Assembly (NCBI RefSeq): GCF_022012475.1
Contig: NZ_JAKLWS010000001.1
Location: forward strand, 1-64,000
Source of the DNA: Rhodohalobacter sulfatireducens
Lineage (GTDB): Bacteria > Bacteroidota > Rhodothermia > Balneolales > Balneolaceae
Length of the DNA stretch: 64,000 nt
Direction: 5' to 3'
Positions within the stretch are counted from its first letter, which is position 1, and each line of letters begins with the position of its first letter. A program made the translations under genes and the position numbers. This document shows, piece by piece, positions 27,627 to 37,358 of the stretch. The notes beneath the pieces were generated by a model that saw only the letters and a program-made list of their open reading frames with translations, was not told the origin of the DNA and did not search any database.

Positions 27627-30600
27627 CTATGATCTGGTTTCAAACTGAGCCAGCAACGCCGGAATCACTACCATGTTCAACAGTGTTGAACTCAACAATC
27701 CGCCCAAAATAACCTGTGCCATGGGTGACTGAATTTCATTTCCCGGCTCACCCACAGCTAATGCCAAAGGAATGAGCGCCAAACCTGCCGTTAGTGCTGT
27801 CATTAGAATTGGATTCAGCCGTTCCATCGCCCCCTGACGAATCGACTGCATAAACTCATTTCCCTGGTTTCGCAAGTTTTGATAGTGAGATACCATCAAA
27901 ATTCCGTTTCTTGTGGCAATTCCAAATAGCGTAATAAACCCAACCAGCGATGCTATAGAAATTATCCCACTTGTAAAGAGCACAGTGTAGATCCCACCGA
28001 TTAGTGCGAAAGGAAGATTTACCATTACTAATAATGCGGTTTTTAGCGATCCGAATTCGAGATACAGTAGGAGATAGATCGCTGCGATTGCCACGATGCT
28101 TAATAGTGAGATGGTCCGTGTAGCTTGAGCTTCGCTTTCAAACTGTCCGCCGTACTCCACAAAATATCCCTGTGGAAAACTGACATTCTCCGATACATTC
28201 GCCCGAATCGCATCGACCGTACTTCGCAGATCCCGGCCGGATACATTTGCGGATACTACAATTTTTCGCTGCACATTTTCACGGCTGATAGTGTTCGGTC
28301 CGCTCCTGGATTGAATGGATGCGAGCTCAGCCAGCGGTACAATGGTTCCATCATTCAGATTGAAGGTTGCATTTTGAACCGATTCAATACTCCCGCGGTG
28401 CTCCTCATCAAAGCGAACAACCAGATCAAACATTTTGTCGCCTTCAAGTATTTGGGATACCACTTCTCCGGCAAAGGCAACATCCACCATTTCTGATATA
28501 TCTTGAATGGTCAGTCCATAGCGTGCCATCGCTCTTCGGTCTGGACGTATCTGAATCTGCGGAACATTGGATTGCTGTTCGACAGCAAGATCCACAACGC
28601 CGTCAACGGTTTCCATTTGACCGCGAACTTCCTCGGCAAGTGCCCGAAGCCGGAACAGATCAGAACCAAATATTTTTACGGCAATGTTTGCCCTCGTCCC
28701 CGAAAGCATGTGATCGATCCGGTGGCCAATCGGTTGACCAATTGTGATATTCGTTCCGGGAATAACACTCAAATCTTCCCGTAACTCCGTCAACATCTCC
28801 TCTTTTGATGAGCCTTCGGAAACGGTAAACTTCGCGTCAATTTCTGAAGCGTTCACTCCCTGTGCATGCTCATCCAGTTCAGCTCGGCCGGTTCTTCGGG
28901 ACGTGGATGAAATTCCGGGATGCTCCAAAAGGATCTCTTCAATTCTCCGTCCCATTTGGTTCGATTCCGTCAGTGACGTTCCCGGAATGGTTACCGCGCT
29001 AATCACCAATGTGCCCTCATTAAACTCGGGCAGGAATGAGCGGCCTAAAAATGGAATTACGATTAACGTGCCGATAAAAAGTATGAGCGTACCGGCAATG
29101 ATAATCTTCTTAAACCGAAGCGTGAAATCCAGAACCTTTTCATAACCGCCTTTTAACTTTTTGGTGAACCAGCTCTCCTCCAGTTTTCCTTTGGAAGCCT
29201 GGCTCGGCAACACATAGTAACATAGCGCCGGAGTCACAGTCATGGCGATGATCAGCGATGCTCCTATCGAAATGATGTAAGCCAACCCGAGCGGCTGAAG
29301 CATTCTTCCCTCAATTCCGCTCAAAAAGAAAAGCGGTATAAACACAATCATGATAATCAGCGTGGCATTGATAATGGATGAACGGATCTCTTTCGATCCT
29401 TCAAACACAACATCAATGGCCGGTTTCTGCTGACTCTCGGGGAGTTTTGAGTTTTCGCGAAGACGCCGGAATACATTCTCCACATCGATAATCGCATCAT
29501 CCACAATCACACCGATCGCAATGGCCATACCGCCCAGTGTCATGGTGTTGATGGTGATATCGAAAAACTCGAGTACGAAAACTGAAAAAATAAGCGCGAG
29601 CGGAATGGCTGTCAGTGAAATCAATGTCGTCCTGAAATTCGCAAGAAACAGAAACAGGATAATGATCACCAGAAATGCGCCGTCTCGCAGAGCTTCTATC
29701 ACATTCTCAATCGCCAAGTCGATAAAATCAGCCTGCCGAAACAGGTGTGTGTTGATCGAAAATCCTTCAGGTAAACTTTGCTCAATTTGGGCCAGTGTTT
29801 CATCCACCCTCTCGGTTAGCTCAAGCGTATTCGTTTCCGGCTGTTTCTGGATCGATATGATCACGGCCGGTTCTGCATTCACAGAAGCATCCCCGATTTT
29901 TTGAGCTGCTGCAATCTGAACATCGGCAACATCTCCAATGGTAATTGGAATGCTATTTCTTTCTGTGACTACTGAATTTTCTATATCCTCTACACTGTAC
30001 GCCCGGCCAATTCCGCGAATAGTATATTCCTGGCTATACTCCCTAAAAAAACCACCGGAGAAGTTTTGATTAGCGCTTTCGGTCGCTTCCAGAACCTGGT
30101 CCAGCGTAACATTGTATTCTTTGAGCCTTTCGGGATTTACCCGAACCTGGTACTGCTTTTGGCCTCCTCCAATGGGTATCACCTGGGCAACCCCGGGGAT
30201 CGCCAATAGTCTCCGGCGAATTTCCCAATCAGCCGCCGTGCGGACTTCCAGTTCAGAATGCCGATCGCTTTCCACACTGACCAGCATAATCTCTCCCATA
30301 ATCGAAGAGATCGGAGCCATAATCGGCGGCGGAACTTCTTCAGGAAGGTTATTTGCCACCAATTGTAGTTTTTCGTTGACGATCTGGCGAGCTCTGAAAA
30401 TGTCGGTTCCCCAGTCGAATTCAACCCAAACAATGGATATGCCTTTTGCTGAAGATGATCGAACCCGGCGTACTCCCGTTGCCCCATTTACGGATGTTTC
30501 AATGGGAATCGTCACCAATCGTTCTACTTCTTCAGCTGCCAAACCATGAGCTTCCGTCATAACGGTAACCGTCGGTGCGGTCAGGTCTGGAAATACATCC

Positions 30601-30707
30601 ACCGGCATTCTCTGAACGGTATAAATACCTGCGGCAAGAATCACCACGGAACTGACCAGCACCACCAATCGGTACTTTAATGAACCTCGTATAATTGCAT
30701 CTAACAT
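27627..30707 (-). CDS. Heavy-metal RND efflux pump (CzcA/CusA-like), system 1
   Basis: A 1026-aa inner-membrane pump of the HME-RND family, of usual length. Twelve membrane segments and two large periplasmic loops are visible. GMAIAIGVIVDDAIIDVENVF in the fourth segment carries the acidic residues used for proton relay. Role: drives metal ions from the periplasm or cytoplasm through the adaptor and TolC-like channel. The ion cannot be read from the pump alone; His-rich partners upstream suggest zinc, cobalt, nickel or copper. It is the last gene of a minus-strand operon, 21 bases after the adaptor. Confidence 0.9.
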   Translation of the reverse strand: MLDAIIRGSLKYRLVVLVSSVVILAAGIYTVQRMPVDVFPDLTAPTVTVMTEAHGLAAEEVERLVTIPIETSVNGATGVRRVRSSSAKGISIVWVEFDWGTDIFRARQIVNEKLQLVANNLPEEVPPPIMAPISSIMGEIMLVSVESDRHSELEVRTAADWEIRRRLLAIPGVAQVIPIGGGQKQYQVRVNPERLKEYNVTLDQVLEATESANQNFSGGFFREYSQEYTIRGIGRAYSVEDIENSVVTERNSIPITIGDVADVQIAAAQKIGDASVNAEPAVIISIQKQPETNTLELTERVDETLAQIEQSLPEGFSINTHLFRQADFIDLAIENVIEALRDGAFLVIIILFLFLANFRTTLISLTAIPLALIFSVFVLEFFDITINTMTLGGMAIAIGVIVDDAIIDVENVFRRLRENSKLPESQQKPAIDVVFEGSKEIRSSIINATLIIMIVFIPLFFLSGIEGRMLQPLGLAYIISIGASLIIAMTVTPALCYYVLPSQASKGKLEESWFTKKLKGGYEKVLDFTLRFKKIIIAGTLILFIGTLIVIPFLGRSFLPEFNEGTLVISAVTIPGTSLTESNQMGRRIEEILLEHPGISSTSRRTGRAELDEHAQGVNASEIDAKFTVSEGSSKEEMLTELREDLSVIPGTNITIGQPIGHRIDHMLSGTRANIAVKIFGSDLFRLRALAEEVRGQMETVDGVVDLAVEQQSNVPQIQIRPDRRAMARYGLTIQDISEMVDVAFAGEVVSQILEGDKMFDLVVRFDEEHRGSIESVQNATFNLNDGTIVPLAELASIQSRSGPNTISRENVQRKIVVSANVSGRDLRSTVDAIRANVSENVSFPQGYFVEYGGQFESEAQATRTISLLSIVAIAAIYLLLYLEFGSLKTALLVMVNLPFALIGGIYTVLFTSGIISIASLVGFITLFGIATRNGILMVSHYQNLRNQGNEFMQSIRQGAMERLNPILMTALTAGLALIPLALAVGEPGNEIQSPMAQVILGGLLSSTLLNMVVIPALLAQFETRS

Positions 30708-30728
30708 GATCGTTTTTCCTTAAATCGA

Positions 30729-32384
30729 TTAATGGGAGTGTCCGTGAGCGGGTGCTTCTGTTGAAAGGGATGCCAGCTTCACCTGGTATGCATTTTGGGT
30801 GACAACATGCTCGCCTTCACTCAATCCGGAGGTTACTTCAACCCAGCCCCGGTTTCGAATGCCGGTTGTAATCGTACGTTTTTCAAACGACTCACCGGAG
30901 ACATGAACGAAGACCACAAAATTGCCCTCTTCTTCAATCAGTGAGGATTCCGGGATAGCCAGTGCGTTTTCTCTGCTTTCAGTATCTATTTCTACAGTTG
31001 TGTAAAGACCGGATTGTAATTGACTTTCAGCATTATCGATTTCATAAATTACCGGTAATGTTCGCGTTTGCGGATCGATACTGCTCCCCATGCTTACTAT
31101 GTGTCCGTTTACCTCTTCAAGAGTGTAGAGCTTGTCACTTCCCTGAACACGAAACACGGCAGAGCCCGGTGATTGAATCGAGGCCCGTTTGAAAGCCGGC
31201 AGATGAACATTCAGCCAGATCTTCGATAGATCCGCAACTCTGTAAAGCGGTTCTCCGGCACTCACCTGCATTCCGGGAGTCACGAACGTTTCAACAATCA
31301 CTCCGTTGATTGGGGACTTCAGATCGAACCGATAGGTTTCCTCGGAATCGCCAGAAACATCCGCTCCCGACATATCAATTTGCGCCACTTCCTGTATGGA
31401 TTGAAACTGCGTACGTGCCTGCCGGTACTGAATCCGAGCTTCTTCAAGTTCAATTTCCGGAATTGCTTCCTGTTCGTATAACCGTTGTGAACGCTCATAT
31501 CTCTTTTGAGCCAGTTCCATCTGGGTCTGTGCATTGATAATCTGCTGAGCATAATTCTCACCATCAGAAGACTGAAGCGCCGGGTTCAACCGAACCAGAA
31601 CGGCATCTTTTGAGATTCGCTGACCCACCACAGGCAGATTCTGATTCATGCTGTTCAGGACAATTCCCGAAAACGGTGCAGAAACCACAGCCTCCTGGTT
31701 GTTTACCGGCTGGATTTCGCCGTGAGCCTCCACTGTTTCTGAAAGTGTTTGGCGACTAACGGGTTGCGTTCCGAATGGAATCTTCCACTGTTGTTCCTTC
31801 AGGAAGGTTATCAGGTTTGGATCTTCCTCCTCGTGCACCTGTGGAACTTCTTCTGCGGAAGCGTAAACGGGAATGCCATCTACATGGAGTGTGTCATCCA
31901 CCATTCCCTGAATGATAATGGTCAGGTTGTAGCGTCCTGCCCGGTCAAAGATGACATCCGGACCGTAAATTCCGGGAACCTGGACTTCCGTTTCAGTGAG
32001 GGAACCTTCGATGCCTCTTTCAGAGCTAAACACGAACTCCACTTCCGAATTAGATATAGGGCTGAAATCCGAAAGGCGGGTCAGGTGAACAGCGAAGGTA
32101 GCTTCCTGCCCAACAATTAGCTCAGGATACTCCATAAACAGTTCCGTTTTGTCTGTCCACTTCGTAATCATCCCGGCCCCCTCCAATTTGGGGTCTTCTT
32201 CATCATGCTGATGATCAGAATCCCCATCATGGGAGTTTCCGTCATCTTCCTGTGCTTGTTGTGCAGGCTGTTCATGAGTGTGATCGCTCTCTTCTCCATG
32301 AGTATGGGCCTGATCATCGCCACCGCCACAACCCGCCAGAAAAAGGGATATACTCAGAATAATAAATGCTATTAGCTGTTTCAT
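30729..32384 (-). CDS. RND periplasmic adaptor with His-rich N-terminus, system 1
   Basis: A 551-aa lipoprotein. The start is taken at ATG 32384 because MKQLIAFIILSISLFLAGC is a lipoprotein signal; the open frame extends to 32639 but would overlap the preceding gene and bury the signal. After the lipobox comes a His/Asp/Glu-rich tract (HTHGEESDHTHEQP), a beta-sandwich region at about 75-190, then barrel-sandwich and helical-hairpin parts typical of CusB/CzcB. The His tract may capture metal for the pump. It is transcribed with TolC and the pump. Confidence 0.87.
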   Translation of the reverse strand: MKQLIAFIILSISLFLAGCGGGDDQAHTHGEESDHTHEQPAQQAQEDDGNSHDGDSDHQHDEEDPKLEGAGMITKWTDKTELFMEYPELIVGQEATFAVHLTRLSDFSPISNSEVEFVFSSERGIEGSLTETEVQVPGIYGPDVIFDRAGRYNLTIIIQGMVDDTLHVDGIPVYASAEEVPQVHEEEDPNLITFLKEQQWKIPFGTQPVSRQTLSETVEAHGEIQPVNNQEAVVSAPFSGIVLNSMNQNLPVVGQRISKDAVLVRLNPALQSSDGENYAQQIINAQTQMELAQKRYERSQRLYEQEAIPEIELEEARIQYRQARTQFQSIQEVAQIDMSGADVSGDSEETYRFDLKSPINGVIVETFVTPGMQVSAGEPLYRVADLSKIWLNVHLPAFKRASIQSPGSAVFRVQGSDKLYTLEEVNGHIVSMGSSIDPQTRTLPVIYEIDNAESQLQSGLYTTVEIDTESRENALAIPESSLIEEEGNFVVFVHVSGESFEKRTITTGIRNRGWVEVTSGLSEGEHVVTQNAYQVKLASLSTEAPAHGHSH

Positions 32385-32415
32385 TGCTTCAAAATTTGGT
32401 ATTGATAATTGGGAA

Positions 32416-32706
32416 TTAGTGACTATGGTCTTCATTCCCGTGAGTATGTGTTGAATCATCATCATGACTGTGTTCTTCCTCGTGGCTGTGATCGCTGTCT
32501 TCGTCATGAGAGTGATCGGATTCTTCTTCATCAGAGTCCTCTCCACCACCAATACGAACGGCGTCGCTATCATCTGTAGATTGTTCAGCCGGTTGCTCAT
32601 GAGTGTGATCGGCGCCTTCGCCGTGTGAATGGCCTTCATCGTCGGAACCGCATCCCGTTAAAAAAAATCCTATGCTAAGTGCTAAAATTGAGATCGTATA
32701 TTTCAT
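32416..32706 (-). CDS. Small His-rich metal-binding lipoprotein
   Basis: A 96-aa lipoprotein (lipobox LTGC at residues 16-19). Nearly all the mature chain is low-complexity His, Asp, Glu and Ser with HSHDE-like repeats. Its first 40 residues closely parallel those of the adjacent adaptor (both read ...GC then H-x-HGE, DHTHEQPA), so it looks like a partial duplication of the adaptor N-terminus. It overlaps the TolC-like gene by four bases (ATGA), showing operon membership. Likely role: periplasmic metal buffering. Confidence 0.8.
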   Translation of the reverse strand: MKYTISILALSIGFFLTGCGSDDEGHSHGEGADHTHEQPAEQSTDDSDAVRIGGGEDSDEEESDHSHDEDSDHSHEEEHSHDDDSTHTHGNEDHSH

Positions 32707-33956
32707 TGTTCTATAGATTTTTGAGTTGTAAAGAGTTGGTCTGAAGTCATCGCTTCAAGTTGGAAGAGTGCCTGGTTGTAATCGGCAATGGTTTCGTAGA
32801 TCAGGCTTTGGCCGTCTGCATAGGCTTGGGTTGCATCAAGCAGTTCAACCAGTGAATATCGTCCCTCTTGATAAGAAGCCTGCGCCGTTTCCAGCATATC
32901 CTGAGAAAAGGATTGCTCCTGCATCGTTTCCCACTGCTGATAGATATTCATCACTCGGTTGTAGGCAATATCCACCTGGTTTTGAATTGTCTTTTCCTTC
33001 AAATAAAGTGACGTTTCAAGAGTTTGAGCCGATGCCCGTGCTGTTGTGATTTGCCCACTATTTTGACTAAAAATCGGCAGTTTTATGGAGGCTCCCAACA
33101 CATATCCTTCCGATCCATCGGACTGATTTTTATACCCGAAGTTCACGTTCAGATCCGGCAGACGTTCACGTTTTTCTACTTTTAAACGAAATGAAGAGGC
33201 ATTTACCCGCGATTCCAGCGCCTTGATATCCGCCCGGCTCTCCAACGCTGCATCTGTCAACAGATTTTTTTCAAGCGTCAGTGGAATGACTCCGAGTGAG
33301 TCCTGAATAGAAATGCTGCCAACCGGTGCCTCTTTGGGAAGAATCATTGTTTCGAGCTCATTCGTCACTTCCCTGAGGCTCAGTTCCACCTCGTTTCGAC
33401 TCTTCAGGTAACGATTCTGTTCTATAGAAAACCGTTGCACCTGGATACCTGAAAATGTACCCTCACTCTGGCGGGCTTTTGCCGATTCTAGCGCGTTATT
33501 GATGATCGAAAGTGCATCATCGTAAACGGCAAGCTTATTTTTTAAATACCACGCCTCCGAATAGAGTGATTTCACTCGCCGAAGCAGTAGTTGGCGGTCG
33601 TAAGCATAATCGAATTCTGCCGCTTTTTGACTCTCTTCAGAGCTTCGCTTCCGAAGAAACGGCTGACCCAGAAATTCAATCGGCTGTGATATTTGATAGG
33701 TCGTCTCCTGGTAATCAAGCGTCCCGGCATTTAACTGCTCACGGAATACACTCACTTCAGGATTAAAGTATGTGCTGAACTGAATGGCTTCTCCCTTTTT
33801 GCGGAGTTCATCCAGTTTGGCAAGCTCTTGCTGAAGGCTGTTTTCGTTAAACATCTCTACAGCATCCTCAAGAGAAATGGGGTTTGATTGGGATTGGACA
33901 ATCACGGGCAAAGAGATCAATGCCAAAAAGATCATCCACCAATTGATTCTATTCAT
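32703..33956 (-). CDS. TolC family outer membrane efflux protein, system 1
   Basis: A 417-aa protein with a signal peptide cleaved near QSQS, followed by two outer-membrane efflux repeats rich in coiled-coil helices (ISLEDAVEMFNENS, then ADIKALESRVNASSF). It belongs to the CzcC/CusC-like channel family and is shorter than E. coli TolC. It is the first structural gene of the minus-strand RND operon and overlaps the His-rich lipoprotein gene by four bases. Confidence 0.88.
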   Translation of the reverse strand: MNRINWWMIFLALISLPVIVQSQSNPISLEDAVEMFNENSLQQELAKLDELRKKGEAIQFSTYFNPEVSVFREQLNAGTLDYQETTYQISQPIEFLGQPFLRKRSSEESQKAAEFDYAYDRQLLLRRVKSLYSEAWYLKNKLAVYDDALSIINNALESAKARQSEGTFSGIQVQRFSIEQNRYLKSRNEVELSLREVTNELETMILPKEAPVGSISIQDSLGVIPLTLEKNLLTDAALESRADIKALESRVNASSFRLKVEKRERLPDLNVNFGYKNQSDGSEGYVLGASIKLPIFSQNSGQITTARASAQTLETSLYLKEKTIQNQVDIAYNRVMNIYQQWETMQEQSFSQDMLETAQASYQEGRYSLVELLDATQAYADGQSLIYETIADYNQALFQLEAMTSDQLFTTQKSIEQ

Positions 33957-34025
33957 GGTGTTAATTTTAATTTAAAAATGTAGAAAGCTTGAACAGAGTA
34001 TTCTGTCAATGGAGGGCAGACAAAG

Positions 34026-34469
34026 TTATCCTACAGGAGGGGCTCGAAGAGAAAAGGAATAGCGATGAAAAAGGTTTGAAATGCGATCAGGTGGAGGAAG
34101 ATCCAAATATGTTGGATTCAATATATCCATGACAGATCCAGAGTCAATTGAAATCAGACCTACAAAAGATTGTGATAACTGAAATACATTTTGTTGGAGT
34201 GTAGTGGTTCGAACACTCTTAAGATTCAGCGTGGAGGTGGGATGATTATGGGAATCTTCAAGATCAAAAATGGAACCATCATACTCGTGATCAGGTGTGT
34301 GACTGTGGCTGTGCGAATGAACATAGATATGAATGTCTCCGTGATCAAACAGGTGATCAAAGAATGAATGAAGATGCGTACCCTGGCCAAAAAGGATAGA
34401 CAAAGTGAAGCCGGCACAGATCAGTGCCACCGTTATTTTTTTTATTATTTGATCAGCTTTTCTTTTCAC
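34026..34469 (-). CDS. Small exported His-rich protein upstream of RND system 1
   Basis: About 148 aa. No ATG is available in the N-terminal part; GTG 34469 gives a good signal peptide (residues about 10-28), and GTG 34508 is the longest option. After the signal comes HLHSFFDHLFDHGDIH and HSHSHSHTPDHEYDG, clearly metal-binding in style. The tail ends YSFSLRAPPVG. I do not know a named family. The gene leads the RND operon by 69 bases on the same strand and is probably induced with it. Two other small proteins at metal operons here (39821, 61681) share this layout. Confidence 0.65.
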   Translation of the reverse strand: MKRKADQIIKKITVALICAGFTLSILFGQGTHLHSFFDHLFDHGDIHIYVHSHSHSHTPDHEYDGSIFDLEDSHNHPTSTLNLKSVRTTTLQQNVFQLSQSFVGLISIDSGSVMDILNPTYLDLPPPDRISNLFHRYSFSLRAPPVG

Positions 34470-34508
34470 GTAAAAAAAATACTTTCTGATAGCCCTAAAA
34501 CCAAACAC

Positions 34509-35151
34509 TATTCTTTAAAATTACAAAAAGTGACTCCCCGCCCTGCCTCTTTCAGATAAGCAATTACATTAAACGTACTAATGAATACAATGATCTGAAA
34601 ACTACCTATGCTCGACATTCTGTTTTTTCATTTTCAATCGCCTCTTATGATTGCGAATATCACCGGCTATAATCCACCAATCCCCGGGAGCAAGCTGATA
34701 AAGCAAACCATCAGATAACTAACTGAAATCTAAAAATTCAGGAAGTTCTTCATATAAATTCGACCGGTTACTCACCAAACTGCCAAAATGATACCATGCT
34801 TTTCGTGTGATTCAAATACAACAATTATAGTGATGGTTCATAATTGTCCAAAACGATTTTGAGGTTAGAAATATATTGACTCTTGCAGGCCTTCAGCCTT
34901 TGACTTGTGGCAATTACCACAAGCTCAAGGCCTGCAAGAGACTTGGTTCATTTAAGTCTGAGTCTGAATATTCAACACCGCTCAAAATTTACCCATACAT
35001 TTGATAAGACAACATTATTACCAGTTTTAGATACGTTTGGACAGCTATGGTAATGTATCATAAAATCGTTTTCAGGATCTATTATTGAATGTCAAAAAGA
35101 TCTCTATTGTTATGCAACCGAAGGTAGAAAGTAGAATCAAATTTTTAGGTT
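34509..35151. other. 643-base gene-free region between RND system 1 and rhodanese
   Basis: Contains the long inverted repeat at 34880-34940 described separately. The remainder is AT-rich, with no convincing ORF or RNA gene seen. The part next to 34509 should carry the promoter of the metal operon, and the part next to 35151 the rhodanese promoter. Confidence 0.6.
34880..34940. repeat. Nested inverted repeat (CTCTTGCAGGCCTT arms)
   Basis: Outer arms CTCTTGCAGGCCTT (34880-34893) and AAGGCCTGCAAGAG (34927-34940) are perfect 14-mers. Inner arms CTTGTGG (34904-34910) and CCACAAG (34917-34923) extend the structure. It has no T tract, so it is called a palindromic repeat. Confidence 0.8.
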
Positions 35152-35502
35152 ATGACTACCGATGTAAAAACACTTCAACGAATTGACGCAGAAACACTTA
35201 ATCAACGACTAAAAGGCACTCAACCGCCGATTTTAATCAATGCTTTGGCTAAAGATGCCTATATCGCCAAGCACATTCCCGGCTCAATAAACATTCCAAC
35301 AGAGAATGCGGAAATGGCTGAAAATATCATTCCCTATAAAGACGCTGAAATCGTTGTCTATTGCGCGAATGCTGACTGCACAGCCTCTCCCGAGCTTGCA
35401 GAAAAACTTGAAGATATGGGCTATACAAATGTGATAGACTTCCAGGAAGGACTCGCTGGTTGGAGGTCAGCCGGGTACAAATTGGTTGGCGATGAAATCT
35501 AA
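35152..35502 (+). CDS. Single-domain rhodanese-like sulfurtransferase
   Basis: A 116-aa cytoplasmic protein of one rhodanese domain. The likely catalytic cysteine is C71 in VVYCANADCTAS, and HIPGSINIP is the conserved N-terminal rhodanese block. Family knowledge: such proteins carry persulfide sulfur or act in thiol stress. A second cysteine, C76, lies in the active-site loop. It is monocistronic: a terminator follows within 25 bases. Confidence 0.88.
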   Translation: MTTDVKTLQRIDAETLNQRLKGTQPPILINALAKDAYIAKHIPGSINIPTENAEMAENIIPYKDAEIVVYCANADCTASPELAEKLEDMGYTNVIDFQEGLAGWRSAGYKLVGDEI

Positions 35503-35525
35503 ATAGACACACTAAATTGATTCAG

Positions 35526-35555
35526 AAGCCGTCTCGGTTTGAGGTGGCTTTTTTT
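35526..35555 (+). terminator. Rho-independent terminator of the rhodanese gene
   Basis: AAGCCGTCTC and GAGGTGGCTT pair (with two G-T wobbles) around GGTTT, followed by TTTTT. It is placed 24 bases after the stop. Confidence 0.8.
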
Positions 35556-35628
35556 AATTTCATTTCCTATTGGTGATTTTGAGATTATATTACAGGCAGT
35601 TACTGATCTCAAAACTCAATCCAGAAAT

Positions 35629-36963
35629 ATGGCAACACGAAGACAGTTTCTCTCAAACTCGGGAAAATTAATTATGGGACTTGGCGCATCTTCAATCCTT
35701 CCCGCCACATCATTTTCAATATTATCCGGCTCACCCAACGAAAAACTGGTCATCGGACTCATTGGCTGTAAAGGGATGGGCTGGAGCAATCTGCAAAATC
35801 TGTTGAGAGTAGAAAATGTAGAATGCAAAGCGTTATGTGATGTAGACCAAAATGTACTGGATCAGCGGGCTGCTGATTTTGAAGAAATGACCGGACAGAA
35901 AGCTGTACTATACAATGATTACAGGCGAATGCTGGAAGATGATGATATAGACGCTGTGATCATAGCCACACCCGACCATTGGCACTGTCTGCAAACTGTA
36001 CATGCCTGCCAGGCCGGAAAAGATGTGTATGTTGAAAAACCGCTCGGAAAGAATACCGACGAGTGTGATGTGATGGTGAAGGCTGCCCGTCAAACCAATC
36101 GCGTTGTACAAGTGGGACAGTGGCAAAGAAGTGGGAAACACTGGAATGATGCCATCCAGTATCTACAGTCGGGCGCTTTGGGGAACATCCGGGTAACCAA
36201 ATCGTGGGCTTACCAAGGCTGGATGGAATCTATTCCTGTAAAACCGAATCAACCCGTACCTGAAGGGGTAGATTACGATTCCTGGCTGGGCCCTGCACCG
36301 GATCGACCTTTTAACCCGAACCGTTTTCATTTCAATTTCCGTTGGTATTGGGATTATGCCGGAGGCTTGATGACAGATTGGGGTGTTCACCTGATCGACA
36401 TCATTCTCTACGGTATGAATGTAGATGCACCAAATACAGTCCTGTCAACCGGCGGGAAATTCGGTTATCCTGATGACGCGATGGAAACACCCGACACGCA
36501 GCAAGCGATCTACGAATTTGATGACTTTTCGATGATTTGGGAACATGCAGCCGGAATTGATGGCGGCCCTTATGGGCGTAATCACGGTGTAGCTTTTATT
36601 GGCAATAACGGAACTCTCGTTATCGACCGTGGTGGCTGGGAAGTAATTTCAGAGACGGAAACGGATTCAGATGGGAATCCTCAAAATATTATTACCGGGG
36701 TAGAGACCACACAAAGCAACGGAGAAGACCTGTATAATCACATGCAAAACTTTGTTGATTGTATCAAAACTCGTGAACGGCCCAATGCAGATATCGCTTA
36801 CGCCAGCAATACAGCGGTTGTTGCTAACCTCGGTAATATTGCTTATCGAACCGGAGAACGAATTGAGTGGGACCATCAGGCCAGGAAAATCACCAATGTA
36901 AATCAACCAAATGAGCTCCTGAAATCTGATTATAGAAATCCCTGGAAATTTCCGGTACTCTAA
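35629..36963 (+). CDS. Gfo/Idh/MocA family oxidoreductase with Tat signal
   Basis: About 444 aa. ATG 35629 is chosen because it starts MATRRQFLSNSGKLIMGLG, a twin-arginine signal; the longer frame from 35539 runs through the terminator of the upstream gene. The NAD(P)-binding domain has LIGCKGMGWSN in place of the usual GxGxxG, and VYVEKPLGKN is the conserved EKP motif. Family knowledge: exported Gfo/Idh/MocA enzymes of this kind act on sugars or related compounds with a bound cofactor. The substrate is unknown. CrcB follows after three bases. Confidence 0.88.
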   Translation: MATRRQFLSNSGKLIMGLGASSILPATSFSILSGSPNEKLVIGLIGCKGMGWSNLQNLLRVENVECKALCDVDQNVLDQRAADFEEMTGQKAVLYNDYRRMLEDDDIDAVIIATPDHWHCLQTVHACQAGKDVYVEKPLGKNTDECDVMVKAARQTNRVVQVGQWQRSGKHWNDAIQYLQSGALGNIRVTKSWAYQGWMESIPVKPNQPVPEGVDYDSWLGPAPDRPFNPNRFHFNFRWYWDYAGGLMTDWGVHLIDIILYGMNVDAPNTVLSTGGKFGYPDDAMETPDTQQAIYEFDDFSMIWEHAAGIDGGPYGRNHGVAFIGNNGTLVIDRGGWEVISETETDSDGNPQNIITGVETTQSNGEDLYNHMQNFVDCIKTRERPNADIAYASNTAVVANLGNIAYRTGERIEWDHQARKITNVNQPNELLKSDYRNPWKFPVL

Positions 36964-36966
36964 TTC

Positions 36967-37347
36967 ATGATTCGGAACCTACTTTTCATTGCAGCCGGCG
37001 GAGCCGTTGGGTCCGTTCTTCGATACCTGACCTCGGTGTGGACAATCAAGTTAATCGGACCGAACTGGCTCATTTCAGGAACTGCAGCTGTAAATATTAT
37101 TGGCTGCATCTTGATCGGCATCGTTGCCACCATTCTCCAGGAAAAGGGAATGATGGAAAACACAGTGAAGCTTTTTTTGGTTGTGGGATTCCTGGGCGGT
37201 TTTACAACATTTTCCTCATTCGGCCTTGAAGGATTTGAAGTGGCTGAACTTTCTCTTCAAAAAGGGTTGGTCTACATGGGCTTCCAGGTTTTTACCGGTA
37301 TCGCCGCGGTATGGGCCGGAATTGAAATTGGGAAATGGTTTACCTAA
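36967..37347 (+). CDS. crcB: Fluoride channel CrcB/Fluc
   Basis: A 126-aa protein with four membrane helices. GGFTTFSSFG, with its phenylalanine and threonine track, and the N-terminal GGAVGSVLRY are Fluc signatures. Family knowledge: it forms a dual-topology homodimer that lets fluoride leave the cell. It lies three bases after the oxidoreductase stop, so no room exists for a fluoride riboswitch directly upstream, and none was seen. Confidence 0.93.
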   Translation: MIRNLLFIAAGGAVGSVLRYLTSVWTIKLIGPNWLISGTAAVNIIGCILIGIVATILQEKGMMENTVKLFLVVGFLGGFTTFSSFGLEGFEVAELSLQKGLVYMGFQVFTGIAAVWAGIEIGKWFT

Positions 37348-37358
37348 TCAACTCTTAT

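Noticed and set aside
32385-32639. Extension of the system 1 adaptor to 32639
   Set aside because: It would overlap the His-rich lipoprotein gene and place the lipoprotein signal 85 residues inside the protein.
35539-35628. Longer start for the Gfo/Idh/MocA protein
   Set aside because: The extension begins within the rhodanese terminator, and the Tat signal starts at 35629.
36900-36966. A fluoride riboswitch before crcB
   Set aside because: The preceding gene ends three bases before the start and no GGNGAUG-type fluoride motif was seen.
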